A stretch of DNA of 64,000 bases from Neocallimastix lanati (nom. inval.) (GCA_016946835.1 JACVTC010000094.1:450001-514000), one strand, 5' to 3'; positions 48,042 to 60,929 are shown, counted from the first letter of the stretch. Program-made: numbers and translations. Notes: generated from the letters alone by a model not told the origin.

Positions 48042-51032
48042 AAGAAAAAAAATTTGTTATTAAAATAAAATAATTATAATAAATGGTATATTAAAAAATA
48101 ATAATATATTACCAGTCTCTTATAATATAATTTAATTTTAAAAAATGAACATTTTAAAAAAAAAATTAACAATAATAATAACACTTTGAAAAAATTTTTG
48201 ATCTTTTTTTTTTTCTTTTTACACAAAAAAAAAAATTTTTTTAATATATAATATATAATATGGATAAATTTTAAATAATAAATTAAAAAAAATAAAAATA
48301 TAATATATATGTATATATTATCTTTAATTTGTATTAAAATCAAAGTTTTTAACACTTTTTTTTATCTATTGATTAATTGTAAATCTAACCTTTTTGAAAA
48401 TATATTAATTATTTTAATATATTTCAATACAAAATAAGTTTTAATTATTAAAAATATATTAATATATATAATAATATATAATTATAGTATATTCATATAT
48501 ATAAAAAAATTTAAATATATAAAAATAATTAAAGTATGCTTTTTATTTAAATTTTTTTTTTTTTTTTTTTATAAAACTCTACTTCTTGTTTTATTAATTT
48601 TAAAAAAGTAAAATTAAAAAGGTCAATTATGTAATATAAAAAATATATAAAAAATTTAAGAAAATATTTAAAAAAATTTTTTTCAAATATGCTTTTAATT
48701 AAAAATTAAAAAAAAATATATATAAATAATCCAACTTTTTTTATTAATTTCAAAAAAGTAAAATTTAAATAGTTAATTTATTCAATATAAAAATTAAATA
48801 AAAGAATAATTAAAAATTCAAATTCAAATATACTTTTAATTAAAAATTAAAAAAAAAAAAAAAAAAAAAAATAATTAAAAATTCAAATATAAATATACTT
48901 TTTATTAAAAAATAAAAAAATAATAATAATAATTAAAAAAATTCAAATATACTTTTAAACTTTTTTTTTCAAGGTTTAAAAGAAATTCAAATAAATAAAA
49001 AATTATATATATATATGTATATTTATAAATATACTTTCATTAAAAAAAATTAAATAAAATAAAATATAGTAAAATAAAAATAATTATATATATATAAAAA
49101 CCATTTTGTTTTATAAATTTTAAAGAGTAAAATTTGAAAAGGAAAAAGGAAAATTATACAATAATAAAAATTTATAAAAATAATTAAAAAAATTCAAATA
49201 TACTTTTATTAAAAGAAAAAAAGGTAAATAAATAATTAAAATTAAAAATAAAAATAATAATTAAAAAGTCAAATTCAAATATACTTTTTATTAAAAATTA
49301 AAAAAAATAACAATTAAAAATTCAAATTCAAATATACTTTTTATTAAAAAATTTAAAATAAAAAATAATTAAAAATTCAAATATACTTTTATTTTTTATT
49401 TTTTATTTTTTATTTTTTTTTTAAATTTTTGGTTTAAAGGAAATTCAAATAAATAATATATATATATATATATATTTAAAAAAAAAAATTACATATATAT
49501 AACTCATTTTGTTTTATTAATTTTAAAAAGTAAAATTTGAAAAAGTCAATTAATACAATAATATAAATTTATGAGAATAACTAAAATATATATATATATA
49601 TGTATATATACTTTCAATTTTTAATTATAAAAGAATCAAATAATTCAAATATACAAGGTTATATATTATAAATAAATATTTAAATATTTAAATATTCAAA
49701 AATAAAAATATATAAAAACAAATCGATATTTAAAAATTCAAATAATACAATAAAAAATAATTATTAATTGTAAATCTAACCTATTGGAATTATATTAATT
49801 TATTATATTTAAATTTAAAATAAAATTATTTTAATTAATAAAATTTTATTAATATAATATATAATAATATAATTATAATATATTCATATATATAATTATT
49901 TTCTTTTTAAAAAGAAATTTAAATAAATATAAAAAAAAATTTTTTATATTTAAAAGTATATTTTCATATTAACCTTTTTTCATATTATAAATTTCAAAAA
50001 AAAGATAAAAAAAAAAAAAAAAAAAAGGTCAATTATACAATCTAAAAATTTAAGAAAACAATTAAAAACTTCAAATACACTCTCTATTATATTTTAAATA
50101 AAAATTTAGAAATTCAAAATATTTATATATAAAAATGCAATCTAATAAAAATTTTATGGAAATTATAAAGGTAATAATATATTTTTATTTTTAAAATAAA
50201 ATATATTAAAATGTAATATAATATATATATATATATTTATTTTTATAATTTTTATTTCTTTTTTAAAATAAATATTTTATTTATTATAAAATTTTTTAAA
50301 AAAAAAGGTTTGTTTTCTTTTTCTATTAAATTAATATATGTTTTAAAAAAATGTAAATATAATTATTGTATATATCTAAATTAATAATTATTATCTTTAA
50401 ATAGTTTCTTAATGTCACTAAAGAATTTAAATATAAGTAACCTTATTTCTAATTAAATTAAAAATTCTGTTAACTGGTATTATTATTTTCTTCTTTATTT
50501 TAAATTAAATGTAATTTCTTAAGGAATACATTGATATATTTAATTATTTCATTGGTTATCAATAGAATATGGTTTGTTTAAAGATTGTTTATTCCCAAAG
50601 AGTAATATGCCTATAACTAATTAATTGAATGAATTAAATATGTTCGTTTCTATTTAAATTCATTAAGAATTTTCATTGAATTACAATTTTTTTTTTTTTT
50701 TTTTTTTATTTTAATTTAATTTAAAATTATAATAATATAGATAAATGGATTTACTTACAAGGGACCTCCAATGGTTTCAATTTTTAATTATAATTACCCC
50801 TTAATTAATAACTATATTCCATCCGTTTTTATTTTTTTTTTCTTCTTTTTTGAAAATTTTAAAAAATTTTTTATACATACTGGACATACATTATTTATAT
50901 TTCATATTTCTACTTTTATTTTATTTTGTTTTTTATTAATACTTTATAACTATTTTTTTTTTAATTATATATTCTTGATTATTTCCTTTTTTTTCTTATA
51001 AATTTCTTTCACTTTTTTTTAACCTCCTCTGT

Positions 51033-51065
<33 letters not shown>

Positions 51066-51110
51066 TTTATTTGTTATGAATACCTTACTATTTTTGTTTT
51101 ATTTCACTTC
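47502..51110. other. Gene-poor region with dispersed short repeats
   Basis: 3.6 kb. It holds an A run of about 48 (47992-48039), the repeat field listed separately, and TA tracts. A possible but weak gene start lies at 50133 (MQSNKNFMEIIK, donor GTAATA), which could splice to FLNVTKEFKY at 50405-50435; the chain cannot be extended with confidence. A minus-strand GTAAGT preceded by GGAGGTCCCTT (about 50750-50772) has no open frame behind it. Confidence 0.5.
48530..49640. repeat. Field of degenerate AATTCAAATATACTTTTATT repeats
   Basis: A short motif, roughly TTCAAATATACTTTTAATTA followed by A/T runs, recurs a dozen times between 48530 and 49640 at irregular spacing, together with a longer duplicated block (TTTTATTAATTTTAAAAAGT near 48590, 48740, 49110, 49515). 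The two blocks recur in the same order. Confidence 0.7.
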
Positions 51111-51419
51111 ATTTTATTTCTTATTTATTTAATCTTTAATTCTTAATTAAATCTTTAATTCTTAATTATATCTTTAAATCTTATTTTTTATACAAAATTT
51201 ATATTTTTTATTATTACATTTTATATATTTAAATTACATTACCTTTGACTCATAAAATTCGTTCCATTTTATTTCTTATTTATTTAATCTTTAATTCTTA
51301 ATTAAATCTTTAATTCTTAATTATATCTTTAAATCTTATTTTTTATACAAAATTTATATTTTTTATTATTACATTTTATATATTTAAATTACATTACCTT
51401 TGACTCATAAAATTCGTTC
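51111..51419. repeat. 155-bp tandem duplication
   Basis: 51111-51265 and 51266-51419 are practically identical, each starting ATTTTATTTCTTATTTATTT and ending GACTCATAAAATTCGTTC. Each also contains an internal duplication of ATCTTTAATTCTTAATTA. Near-identity implies a recent event. Confidence 0.95.
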
Positions 51420-51817
51420 ATTTTTTTTTTTAAACTCTCCTTTGAACATATTTTTTCATTTCTATTTTTATTTTTTTTCTATATTTTCATATTTTTACTT
51501 TTTTTATTTTTTTAATGATTTTTTAATTTAATTTTTTTTAATTTAATTTTATTTTTTTTAATTTATTTTTTTTAAATTTAATTTAATTTAATTTAATTAA
51601 ATTATTTTTAATTTTACTTAATTTGAACATTTGAACATTTATTATCAATATTTGAAGAATAATCTATGCAATATAAATTAAATTTAATGGAAAAATTTCA
51701 TTTATTCCATTAAATTTAATTTATAGAAAGTCAAATGGAAAAATGAAATTTGACTTTCTATAGAATATTAAAAATTTGTTACATTTAACAAACTCTTTTA
51801 CCCCCCAAAAAAAATTT

Positions 51818-51954
<137 letters not shown>

Positions 51955-51964
51955 AAATAAAAAT

Positions 51965-52193
51965 AAAATAAAACTCAAGTCATGGGAATATTAAATAGTC
52001 CCAACATGCCCATATGCTTATAAACAGACGGATATTGTCCCTGTGAACAGCTTTACTGAGTCAGCATTGGCGCTCTGAAATGCATATTATTGCTAAGAAT
52101 TTTCTAGTAAGCTTTTTTTCCCAAAGTGCCTCTTCCTCTTCAGTTCCTAACTTCCCTTTGAGGCGAGGTCAATATAACCTAATCCAATGAGCA
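51965..52193 (-). pseudogene. GC-elevated orphan coding remnant
   Basis: This block is visibly richer in G+C than everything around it. The minus strand reads almost open: KGKLGTEEEEALWEKKL, then TRKFLAIICISERQC, one TGA, then LSKAVHRDNIRLFISIWACW up to a stop. I do not recognise the family. It is squeezed between an AAAT array and a MULE-type end, so it may be a captured host exon or a retroelement fragment. Confidence 0.4.
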
Positions 52194-52194
52194 A

Positions 52195-53735
52195 CATTCT
52201 AGGAGAAAATTTCATTTCCCCAAGTGGTGTATTGATATAAATGAATGAATGGGTTAATAAATAAATAAAAATTCAAAATATATTTTTTTTTAAGCTTTTT
52301 TTTTTATAATATTTATTTAATAATCAATATTATTTAAACATTATTTTATTTATTTATTTATTTATTTATTCATTTAATAATTTTCAATTTGGCGAAATGC
52401 CTTACTGATTATTCCCACACCCACTCACTTGGTAATTGTATAATTAATCAAAAAGATGACTTTTGTAGATATTTTATCTATAGGCGTATGTATCTATAGA
52501 GTAAGAATTCTTTCAAAAAAAATATATATTGATGAAATTAAATGCTTTAATTAAATATTACAAAATAAAAAAAAAAAAAAAAAAAATGGAAAAATTATTA
52601 GAAAAAAAAAATTATCTAATGGTTACAATGTTTCAATAATTTAAATATTAAAATTATTAATTAAATATAATTAATAATTAATTATGACAGAGAAGTGATT
52701 AAATGAAAATCCTGTCATACATATTTAGAGTATATTAATTATTAAATATATTTTAAATAATAATTCAATCAAAGAAATTATTGAATTAAACTTCTTAAAA
52801 AACATTAAATATCATTAAATATTTTATTATTAATTTAACAAAAAATATCAAAATATATCTTATTATTAAATATTGTTTTATTTATGTTTTATTATTATTT
52901 TAGCAAAAAATATTGAAATATATCTAATTATTAAATATTGTTTTATTAATGTTTTATTATTAATTTAACAAAAAATATCAAAATATATCTTATTATTAAA
53001 TATTGTTTTATTTATGTTTTATTATTATTTTAACAAAAAATATTAAAATATATCTTATTTATTAATTATTGTTTTATTATTATATTAACAAAAATTATTA
53101 AAATATATCTTTAAAATTAAAGATTAAAATTTTATTACTATTTTACGAATCTAGTTCATTTCACAATGTGGCGTTTTCATATGTGGCTTGTTTTATAATA
53201 ATTAAATAAATAATAATTTTTTTTTTTGATATATGTAATTTATTAATAATCAATTGTAAAAATAATTTTTTATAATTTTTTTTAATAGAATAAATTATTA
53301 TTCCTTTTGAAATAGGTATTTAATAATATTTAATTGAAAAATATATTATTTCTTTTGAAATAATAAATTATTTAAATATTTATTTATGATTGTATAGAAT
53401 ATCTTAAAAATGTATGGCTTTATTTTTAAATATTAATAAGCCACATTACAAATGCACAGTAAGAAAAAATCAAGATCAATTTGATGATTTTGATGAAGAT
53501 GATGACTATTAATTCAATATAAATATTTATTATTATAATTTTTATTATAAAATAATATGTTGAGAAATGCTAAAATATATCTTTAAAATTAAGGATTAGA
53601 ATATCTTTTATTATTAAATATTAATATATATATCATTTATTTAATATAATTAAGCCACCTATATATAAACAATTTATTTAAATATGTCATATTCAATTTA
53701 AAGCCATGTTCAGAAATGTAACAACTCCCTCAGAA
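52195..53735. mobile_element. MULE-type non-autonomous element(s)
   Basis: The left end (about 52198, GGAGAAAATTTCATTTCCCC followed by AAGTGGTGTATTGATATAA) matches the inner left end of the MULE at 33340-33400. The right end, read inward from 53735, is GGGAGTTGTTACATTTCTGA followed by ACATGGCTT. An additional internal end at 53153 (GAATCTAGTTCATTTCACAA, TGTGGCG) matches the right end of the MULE at 35935, so two overlapping copies may be present. No transposase frame. A short open tail at 53463-53511 (NQDQFDDFDEDDDY, stop) is unexplained. Confidence 0.55.
52800..53112. repeat. About 62-bp tandem repeat, five diverged copies
   Basis: Units of the type AAAAATATCAAAATATATCT plus TATTATTAAATATTGTTTTA and a second half, repeated about five times inside the MULE-type element. 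Confidence 0.85.
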
Positions 53736-54829
53736 TTAAATATTCCTTAAATTAATACCAAAATTAAAAATTTTATATATCTAATAAAAATATAATTTTT
53801 AATATAAGATATTCTTTAAAAAAAAAAAAAAAAAAAAAATTATATAAATAATAAAAGTTTTATATATCTTTATATAAATGAATTTAATTTTCTTTAAAAA
53901 AAATATTCTTTTATGATAAAAATATCAATATTTGTTTATTTACTAACTTTATTTATTTGAAGCAAAAGACTTATTTTTTTATGATAAAAATATCAATATT
54001 TGTTTATTTACTAACTTTATTTATTTGAAGCAAAAGACTTATTTTTTTAAGAATACATTAATTTAATGATATTTATACATATAAAATATATTTAATGGAT
54101 CATAAATATTTCAATACATTAAATGCATATTTTTATATTAACTATAGATAAGAGGATTATAATAATAAAAAATTTTTTAAACAATATTCATAAACTATAT
54201 AAACTATAAAATATTATAATTTATATATAATAAACTATTTAATATTTAATTATTATAATAAAAGTTATAAAAAATAAAAATATTAATTAAAATGTTAATT
54301 TAAATTTGTAAACTGAAAATACTAATTTTCTAACATTCCCACTTAAACAAAGCATTGTCAAAATCTTTGTACACTAGGAAAATTTTGCAATATTTTTTTT
54401 TTTAATATTTTATATCCTTGATAATTTGATAATAATTCTTAGCGTATTTGTCTTAGTACAACCTTTTTTTTTTTTTTTTTTTTTGGCAGCTAACGAATCA
54501 GATTTGAATCCAAATGTATGTTCATTGAAATTAAATTTCAAATTTTTGAACATTTATATTATTAATTTTTTAATTTTTGATTCAATTTTTGAAGAAAATA
54601 TTTATTATTAAAAAAAATTTTTTTTTTTGCTGAAAAAAATTTTTTTTTTCATCCTATTTTTATAATTTTAACCAGTATTTTGGCTTAAATTATTTTTGTT
54701 TACCATCTACTGTTTCAAATTCAAAGTATTAATTATTATGATTATCATCTGAAGTAGTGTTTATTTCACATCAATTTGTTTCCTTGATATTATTTTCAGG
54801 GTCAACTAAATTTATTTCTTTTATTTCAA

Positions 54830-55158
54830 TTAAATTATTTTCACTATTCGAATCACTGTCATAATATAATTTAATATTATTTATTTCATCTATCAAAATA
54901 TTTAATTTTCTGAATTGTTAGGCTTTGTGTTTGATGTTGTAAGGTGAATTTTTTGGATTAAAGGGGCAGTCGTAAACTAAATGTTTTTCATTATCGCACA
55001 AATAACAACTTTTTTTTTTTTTCCTATTATCCATTCTTCTTATATTATTGTATCTCTCACAAATATCATCTTGATCATAACTTTCAAAAATTACTGCTTT
55101 TTATCCTTATTTTTATTCTTTTTTTTTTTTTTTCTTTAGAGATATGTAATATTTATTC

Positions 55159-55197
<39 letters not shown>

Positions 55198-55662
55198 TCT
55201 GGGATAAAGATTCTACGATTTCTAACCCGTTATTTCATAACTTCTAATATTTCATTGACATCTTCTGAGATACTGTACTTTATTTCCAAGAAAGTATAAT
55301 CTTTTTTTCTGGTAGCCTATTAAACAAGTAATTTAATTTTTCCTTGTTACTAAGTTTATTGTTTAGTTTTTCTAGCTTTTGAATGATGTCTAAGAATTCT
55401 CCAAAGTTTCTTTATCACTTTCAGCCCTCATATTTTCTCATCTTCTGTGGAATTTTGGCACTTCATTAAATTCTTCTTCATGATATTTCTTCTTGAGTAC
55501 CTTGAGTACCTTTACTATTAAGTATGCTGAATTTTTCTCTTCCTGTTTACTTCAAATAAAGGATTTTATTTTTGTATCTATCGATTTTCTTAAAAAATCT
55601 TAAAAACTTTAAAGTTGTTCATTTTATGTTCTTTTCTATCACCTTCTTCAGATAAGATATCC

Positions 55663-55703
<41 letters not shown>

Positions 55704-55890
55704 CTTTAGTTGCATATTTCTCCTTTACTTCTTTCATAATATTATCATCTATGTTCTTCTCAACGTACTCACTTAATCCAGAGTCTTGGAGTTCTAGGAT
55801 AAAGTCTTCGTACTATTCATCGTGGTTGTCCTCAGTTAAGACATATTCCATCACATTAAGAGCTATTTTTAGTTGTTCTAGTCATCTTAT
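54830..55890 (-). pseudogene. Retroelement gag relic with zinc knuckle
   Basis: Minus strand, from about 55890 downward in shifting frames: DFILELQDSGLSEYV and EKNIDDNIMKEVKEK, then FNEVPKFHRR, MRAESDKETLEN, and NYLFNRLPEKKDYTFLEIKY, all helical and charged like copia gag. The zinc knuckle at 55012-54963 is intact: CYLCDNEKHLVYDCPFNP fits C-x2-C-x4-H-x4-C. Frame breaks coincide with T runs (55151-55188, 55671-55700). Confidence 0.7.
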
Positions 55891-55945
55891 AAATGTATTT
55901 ATATATATTACTAATATTATTTAATGAATTTGTTTATTAATTGCA

Positions 55946-56152
55946 AATTACTAATTACTATTTCTAATTACTAATTACTATTTCTAATTACTAATTACTA
56001 TTTCTAATTACTAATTACTATTTCTAATTACTAATTACTATTTCTAATTACTAATTACTATTTCTAATTACTAATTACTATTTCTAATTACTAATTACTA
56101 ATTACTATTTCTAATTACTAATTACTAATTACTATTTCTAATTACTAACTAC
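55946..56152. repeat. 20-bp minisatellite
   Basis: TTTCTAATTACTAATTACTA repeats with an exact 20-bp period for about eight units, then variants with an extra ATTACTA. It lies in the leader between the 5' LTR and gag of the gag-only element. Confidence 0.95.
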
Positions 56153-56535
56153 TAAATTATATAAGAAACGTTTAAATATTAATTTCCTTATTTTAATAAT
56201 ATATTTCTTATTTACGAATGTGTGTATTCAAGTGTCGTTAATCTTGAATATACTAATTATACCAAATTACTAAATTTCCTAATTAATTAAGAATTCTAAA
56301 TTTCTTCATAAACTTATAGAGTTAAATGAAACTTTTAATATGATAAAAAACTCAATATTTATATATATAAATATTTGTATATTTACTAACTTTATTTATT
56401 TGAAGCAAAAGGCTTATTATTTTAAGAATACATTAATTTAATGATATTTTATACATACAAAATACATTTGATGGGTCATACATATTTCAATACATTAAAT
56501 ACATATTTTATTTTTATTAATCTATTTCTATATGA

Positions 56536-56675
56536 TATTCTTTTATTTTTATTCATCTTTTTCTATATAATATTCTTTTATTTTTATTCATCTTTTTCTA
56601 TATAATATTCTTTTATTTTTATTCATCTTTTTCTATATAATATTCTTTTATTTTTATTCATCTTTTTCTATATAA
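56536..56675. repeat. 35-bp tandem repeat, four copies
   Basis: Four perfect copies (56536, 56571, 56606, 56641) of a unit starting TATTCTTTTATTTTTATTCA and ending TTTCTATATAA, at the outer edge of the right LTR of the gag-only element. Confidence 0.95.
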
Positions 56676-57561
56676 TATTGTATTTATAAGACTATATATA
56701 TAGGAGACAGATATAATTATTTTTTTTATAAAACATTAAATAAAAATAAAAACCTTAATTATTAATTAAATAAATTTTATTCAATTTATAAATTAAACAT
56801 GATTTAAAATACGGTGATGATAATAAATTTATGTCAAAACATAAATTTATTATAGATTATTATTTTAATTAAATATAAATTTATTGTTAATAATTTTTAT
56901 GCAAATAGATAAATAATTAATATATATTTTCTCTTAAAGAAATTTTTATTAATAATTTTAATGTTTTTAATGAATTTATTATATTTTTAAATACCATATT
57001 TTACAAATATTTTTTTTTTTTATTATTTTCATATTCTTTTTAGACTAAATATTTTTTTTAATAGTTAATTAATAAAATCAAAAGAATACTTTATATATTA
57101 GTTTATTATGAATTAAATATATGACAAAAAGTGTATATCATTATAATTATAAAGTCCCTTTTACCAATTTAATTTACTTAAAATATTATCATAAATTAAT
57201 AAAGGTTCCTTCTTTAAAAAAGGAAATAAAACCAAATAGTAAATAGTAAATAGTATTTAATAGTAACTTTTTTAAAAACTAGAACTATATGCTCCGTGAT
57301 AATAGTAATGAAAATTATTTAAGGAATACTAATTATAATGATTATGAAAATTAAATTTTTATACCGATGTTTTTATTAGTGATATGTCCTCGAAATTCAA
57401 TAAACCAGTCTTCAAAAATTTGATGTATTTTAATTTAAAAAATTTATTTAATTAAATAATAGATTTAATTAAAAAAAAAATCTTTATAGTCATTATTTGT
57501 TAAATAAAATTTTAAACATTAAAATTTTTAATGTTTAAAATCATAAAAAAGAAAAAGAATT

Positions 57562-57598
<37 letters not shown>

Positions 57599-58251
57599 AA
57601 TCTCCGAAGAAAGATCCGTTTCTTCATCTACCCCAACTATGAGTAATATGAGTAAAAATGATGAAACCAATTAAGGATGATGGCATTACTCATCAAAAAG
57701 GAAGCTTTACTAACAACTTAGGACTTTAAACATTGAATTATTAATAAAATTTTTAAAAATTTATTTTTATATTTATCTATTTATATTTATTATGAATTTA
57801 ATTTAATTTAAATTTTGAATATAGTAAATAATAATAATATCAATTTATTATATTTATGATTCTCTTCAACGAGACTCCTTAATCAGATAAAACATGAAGG
57901 TCAGATTTAATATTATATAATATATATTTTATTTAATAATAATATTTTTATTAATAAAAAGAAGAATCGTTTTTCTAAATAAGTTAATTATTACAAAAAT
58001 TTAATATTAATTTATATTTATAATAAAGTATAATGGGCCTAATTTTAGTATAATTTAACAACATCTTAAATAAAAAAAAAAATTATATTTTAAATTCATT
58101 TAAATATAAACTCAATTTGAGTTTAAGTAACCTTTTATCTTTTATTTTTTTTTTTTATACCTTTTACCTTTTAATTAAAAATATATAGAATAAATAAATA
58201 AAAAAAAAAATAAAAAAAAAAAAAAAACACTATAAATTATATTTATTAATT

Positions 58252-58293
<42 letters not shown>

Positions 58294-58510
58294 TAAATTA
58301 AAACTATAATAATAAAAATAAGAAAAATAAGTAATAAATAAGTAATAAATAATCAAATAAATAAATCGTGATAAAGATATTTAAAAGTTTTATCAATTGT
58401 ACATTAATTCTTCCTTCATTATATCATACTACTATATGGTTGATTACTTAGTTATTTCAGGATTGACGTTTAACAGCTTTTTATCATCTATATTATGTAT
58501 TTACCTATAT
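56676..58510. other. AT-rich region with scraps of LTR elements
   Basis: No gene. A short plus-strand piece at 57598-57675 reads SEERSVSSSTPTMSNMSKND, echoing SSSSTPTENKDH of the LTR element at 17650. About 200 bp downstream GAGACTCCTTAATCAGATAA (57871-57890) resembles the LTR end plus leader at 17470-17485. These look like debris of the same element family. T and A runs occur at 57567-57596 and 58252-58290. Confidence 0.5.
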
Positions 58511-58543
58511 TTTACACTTAATATATTATATATTAAGTGTAAA
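58511..58543. repeat. Perfect 33-bp palindrome
   Basis: Arms TTTACACTTAATATA and TATATTAAGTGTAAA around TTA. Perfect 15-bp arms with mixed composition are unlikely by chance even here. It can form a tight hairpin; no gene is adjacent. Confidence 0.95.
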
Positions 58544-58820
58544 TATCAGTAAATTTATTTATTTAATAATATATTAAAATATTATGAAAATATTATATAT
58601 TAAATAATTTATACTGTAATATTTTCTATATATATATAATTTTTATTGGGGAAAGGCTTAATTTATAATCAGTTCTAATAAATAAATACTAATCAAAAAA
58701 AAAAAAAAAAAAAAAAAAAAGAAAATAGGAATATATAATATGATAATAATTTTTATTAAATGATCAAATATAATATTATCGTTTTGAATTTTTTATATAT
58801 TTTAATTATTATTAAATAAT

Positions 58821-59211
58821 AATGACAAAGAATAAGATTAAGATTAAGCGTAAAAGTAAGAGTATGAATAAGATGAAGAATAAGAAAAATATCAAAGTGT
58901 AAAGACCATGGAATAAAGTGATATATATATATATATATATATTTTTTTTTTTACCATATTATTAAATTTGAGGGAATCTTCTTAAATTTTTTTTTTTTTT
59001 TTTTTAGGGAGTACATAGCGAACAATTTGCTAGGCTGCTTTACCCTTTTTGGCTTTTCCACCTTTTCGATCACATTAAAGCGAGTATCGATTTCAGCAAA
59101 GAATCCATCTTCTACAGTTATTCTTTTTACATGTCTATTGAGCATAACTCTTATTAAGGTTTCACTGGTATTTTATTCTTATCTATCATCAAGAGATTTA
59201 ATACTCTATAT

Positions 59212-59215
<4 letters not shown>
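58821..59215. other. Ambiguous coding-like block
   Basis: Both strands read plausibly. Plus: MTKNKIKIKRKSKSMNKM from 58821, then after a T18-AG acceptor at about 59007 a frame GVHSEQFARLLYPFWLFHLF ending at a stop near 59153. Minus: a frame from 59145 with MLNRHVKRITVEDGFFAEID and NVIEKVEKPKRVKQPSKLF that runs into an A run. The minus frame has the more typical soluble composition. No family recognised on either strand, so neither is called as a gene. Confidence 0.3.
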
Positions 59216-59247
<32 letters not shown>

Positions 59248-59316
59248 AAAAAATTATTATTTACAAATGAATATTATTATTTTTATAATATATATATATA
59301 TATATTTTATTTCTTA

Positions 59317-59318
<2 letters not shown>

Positions 59319-59412
<94 letters not shown>
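59319..59412. repeat. (AAT)n microsatellite
   Basis: About 31 AAT units followed by a TA tract and a T run; the minus strand gives a false poly-Tyr frame. Confidence 0.95.
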
Positions 59413-59413
<1 letters not shown>

Positions 59414-59632
59414 TATATATATATATATATTATTATTTTTTTTTTTTTTTTTTTTTTTGGTTATTTGAATATAACTTTCAATAACTTCTTCAAATTTTAT
59501 TATTATATATATAATATTTATTTTATATATAATTATATTAATATATAAATATTTCATTTTAATTGTATATAATATTTAATTTTTAAATATTTATGTCTAT
59601 AATAAAAATTGTTATTTGGAAAGACTTCTAAA

Positions 59633-59724
59633 CCTTTAGATAAGGTAAAAGAGACCCAGGAGAATAGCAATTACTACTGGCACCGAGTTCTTCGCCACTT
59701 GAGCATACGTAAACTAACATATTA
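59633..59724 (-). other. Short GC-elevated coding-like island
   Basis: The minus strand reads MLVYVCSSGEELGASSNCYS, then PGSLLPYLK and a GTTTAG that could be a donor. Composition is clearly different from the surroundings. It may be a first exon for the minus frame at 59145-58990 or a remnant; phases do not decide it. Confidence 0.3.
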
Positions 59725-60432
59725 GATTTTTTTTTTTTTTTTATAGCTAATTATTATGATATTTAGTATTGTTTTAATTTACTATATATATGTATATATA
59801 TGTATTATAATTTATTTAATTATTTATTTATTTATGTACTTAGTAGTTATATATATTTATTTATTTACATATTTATATATTTATTTACATATTTATATAA
59901 TAATATATTTATTTATTTATATATTTATTTATATATTTATTTATTCATATACTTATTTATTATATTTTATTTATTTATGTAGTTAATAGTTATATTTATT
60001 TATTTTATAAGTTTATAAATATATATATTTTTTTTTTCAAATAATAATTGATATTCTATAATTTAATAATGTCAAAAGAATATAAAATCTATATATATAT
60101 AAGAATAAGTATTAAAAATTTGAAATAAAATGAAAAAATGAATTGAAATGAAACAAAATTAAATAGAATTAAATTATTATTATTATAATAATATTAATAA
60201 TAATAATAGAAAATTGTTATTCAAAATTTATTAATTTCATTTACTAATAACAATAATAATATATGTTAAAATTAATTTCAAAATTAAAATTTCTCATTTC
60301 TTTTTTTTGTTTTGTTTTATTTTATAAAATAAAAAATTAATTTCAATTTCCGATTTATCTTTAACTATGATAACATTATTAATATTCCAATTTATTTCTT
60401 TTATTATACTGTTATTATTAATAATATTCCAA

Positions 60433-60466
<34 letters not shown>

Positions 60467-60838
60467 CCTACAGTACTGTTTATAACTTTTAATTTATTAT
60501 TTTGTAATTATTAATAGTCTAATTCTGATTTATTTATAAATATATAATATATATATATATATATATTTTTTTTTTCTTTAATACTTTTATTATTAATAAT
60601 AATCCATTTCAAAAAGAAAAGAAAAAAAAAAAGAAGATTTTTAAATATATATAAAATAAAGATAAAACAAAACAAAAAAAAAACAAAAAAAAAAAAAGTG
60701 ATTTATTATAAAAAAAATATAATTTATATTTACATATAATTTATTTATTTATTTATTTATTTTTTTAATTTACCATTTTAAATTATAATTTTAAAAATAT
60801 TATTATTATTGGTGTTGTTGTAATATTTATAATTTATA

Positions 60839-60870
<32 letters not shown>

Positions 60871-60929
60871 TTTAATCTTTCTCTATTTTTTTTTTTTTTT
60901 TTTTTATTTTTTATTTTTTTTATTTTTCA
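59725..60929. other. AT-rich 3' flank of the Cys/Gly-rich gene
   Basis: ATTTATTTAT tracts (59800-60005) that generate false Tyr/Ile/Leu frames, a T run of about 29 (60438-60466), ATT run (60845-60870). No coding signal. Confidence 0.6.

Larger units (their letters stand above)
53909..56520 (-). mobile_element. Gag-only LTR retroelement, degenerate
   Basis: Direct repeats at about 53909-54335 and 56340-56520 share TTTACTAACTTTATTTATTT, GAAGCAAAAG, AAGAATACATTAATTTAATG and CAATACATTAAAT. The inner boundary of the left copy (TGTTAGAAAAT on the minus strand, at 54335, preceded by AAGTGGGAA) has the same design as the copia element at 37171. The interior encodes gag with a zinc knuckle but no integrase or RT. 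The left LTR carries a 68-bp internal duplication (53913-53980, 53981-54048). Confidence 0.7.

Noticed and set aside
55946-56152. Possible CRISPR-like array
   Set aside because: Repeats are contiguous 20-bp units with no unique spacers; it is a minisatellite in a eukaryotic retroelement leader.
59756-59986. Hydrophobic plus-strand frames that look like membrane proteins
   Set aside because: They come from ATTTATTTAT repeats; two frames give equally long products of the same composition.
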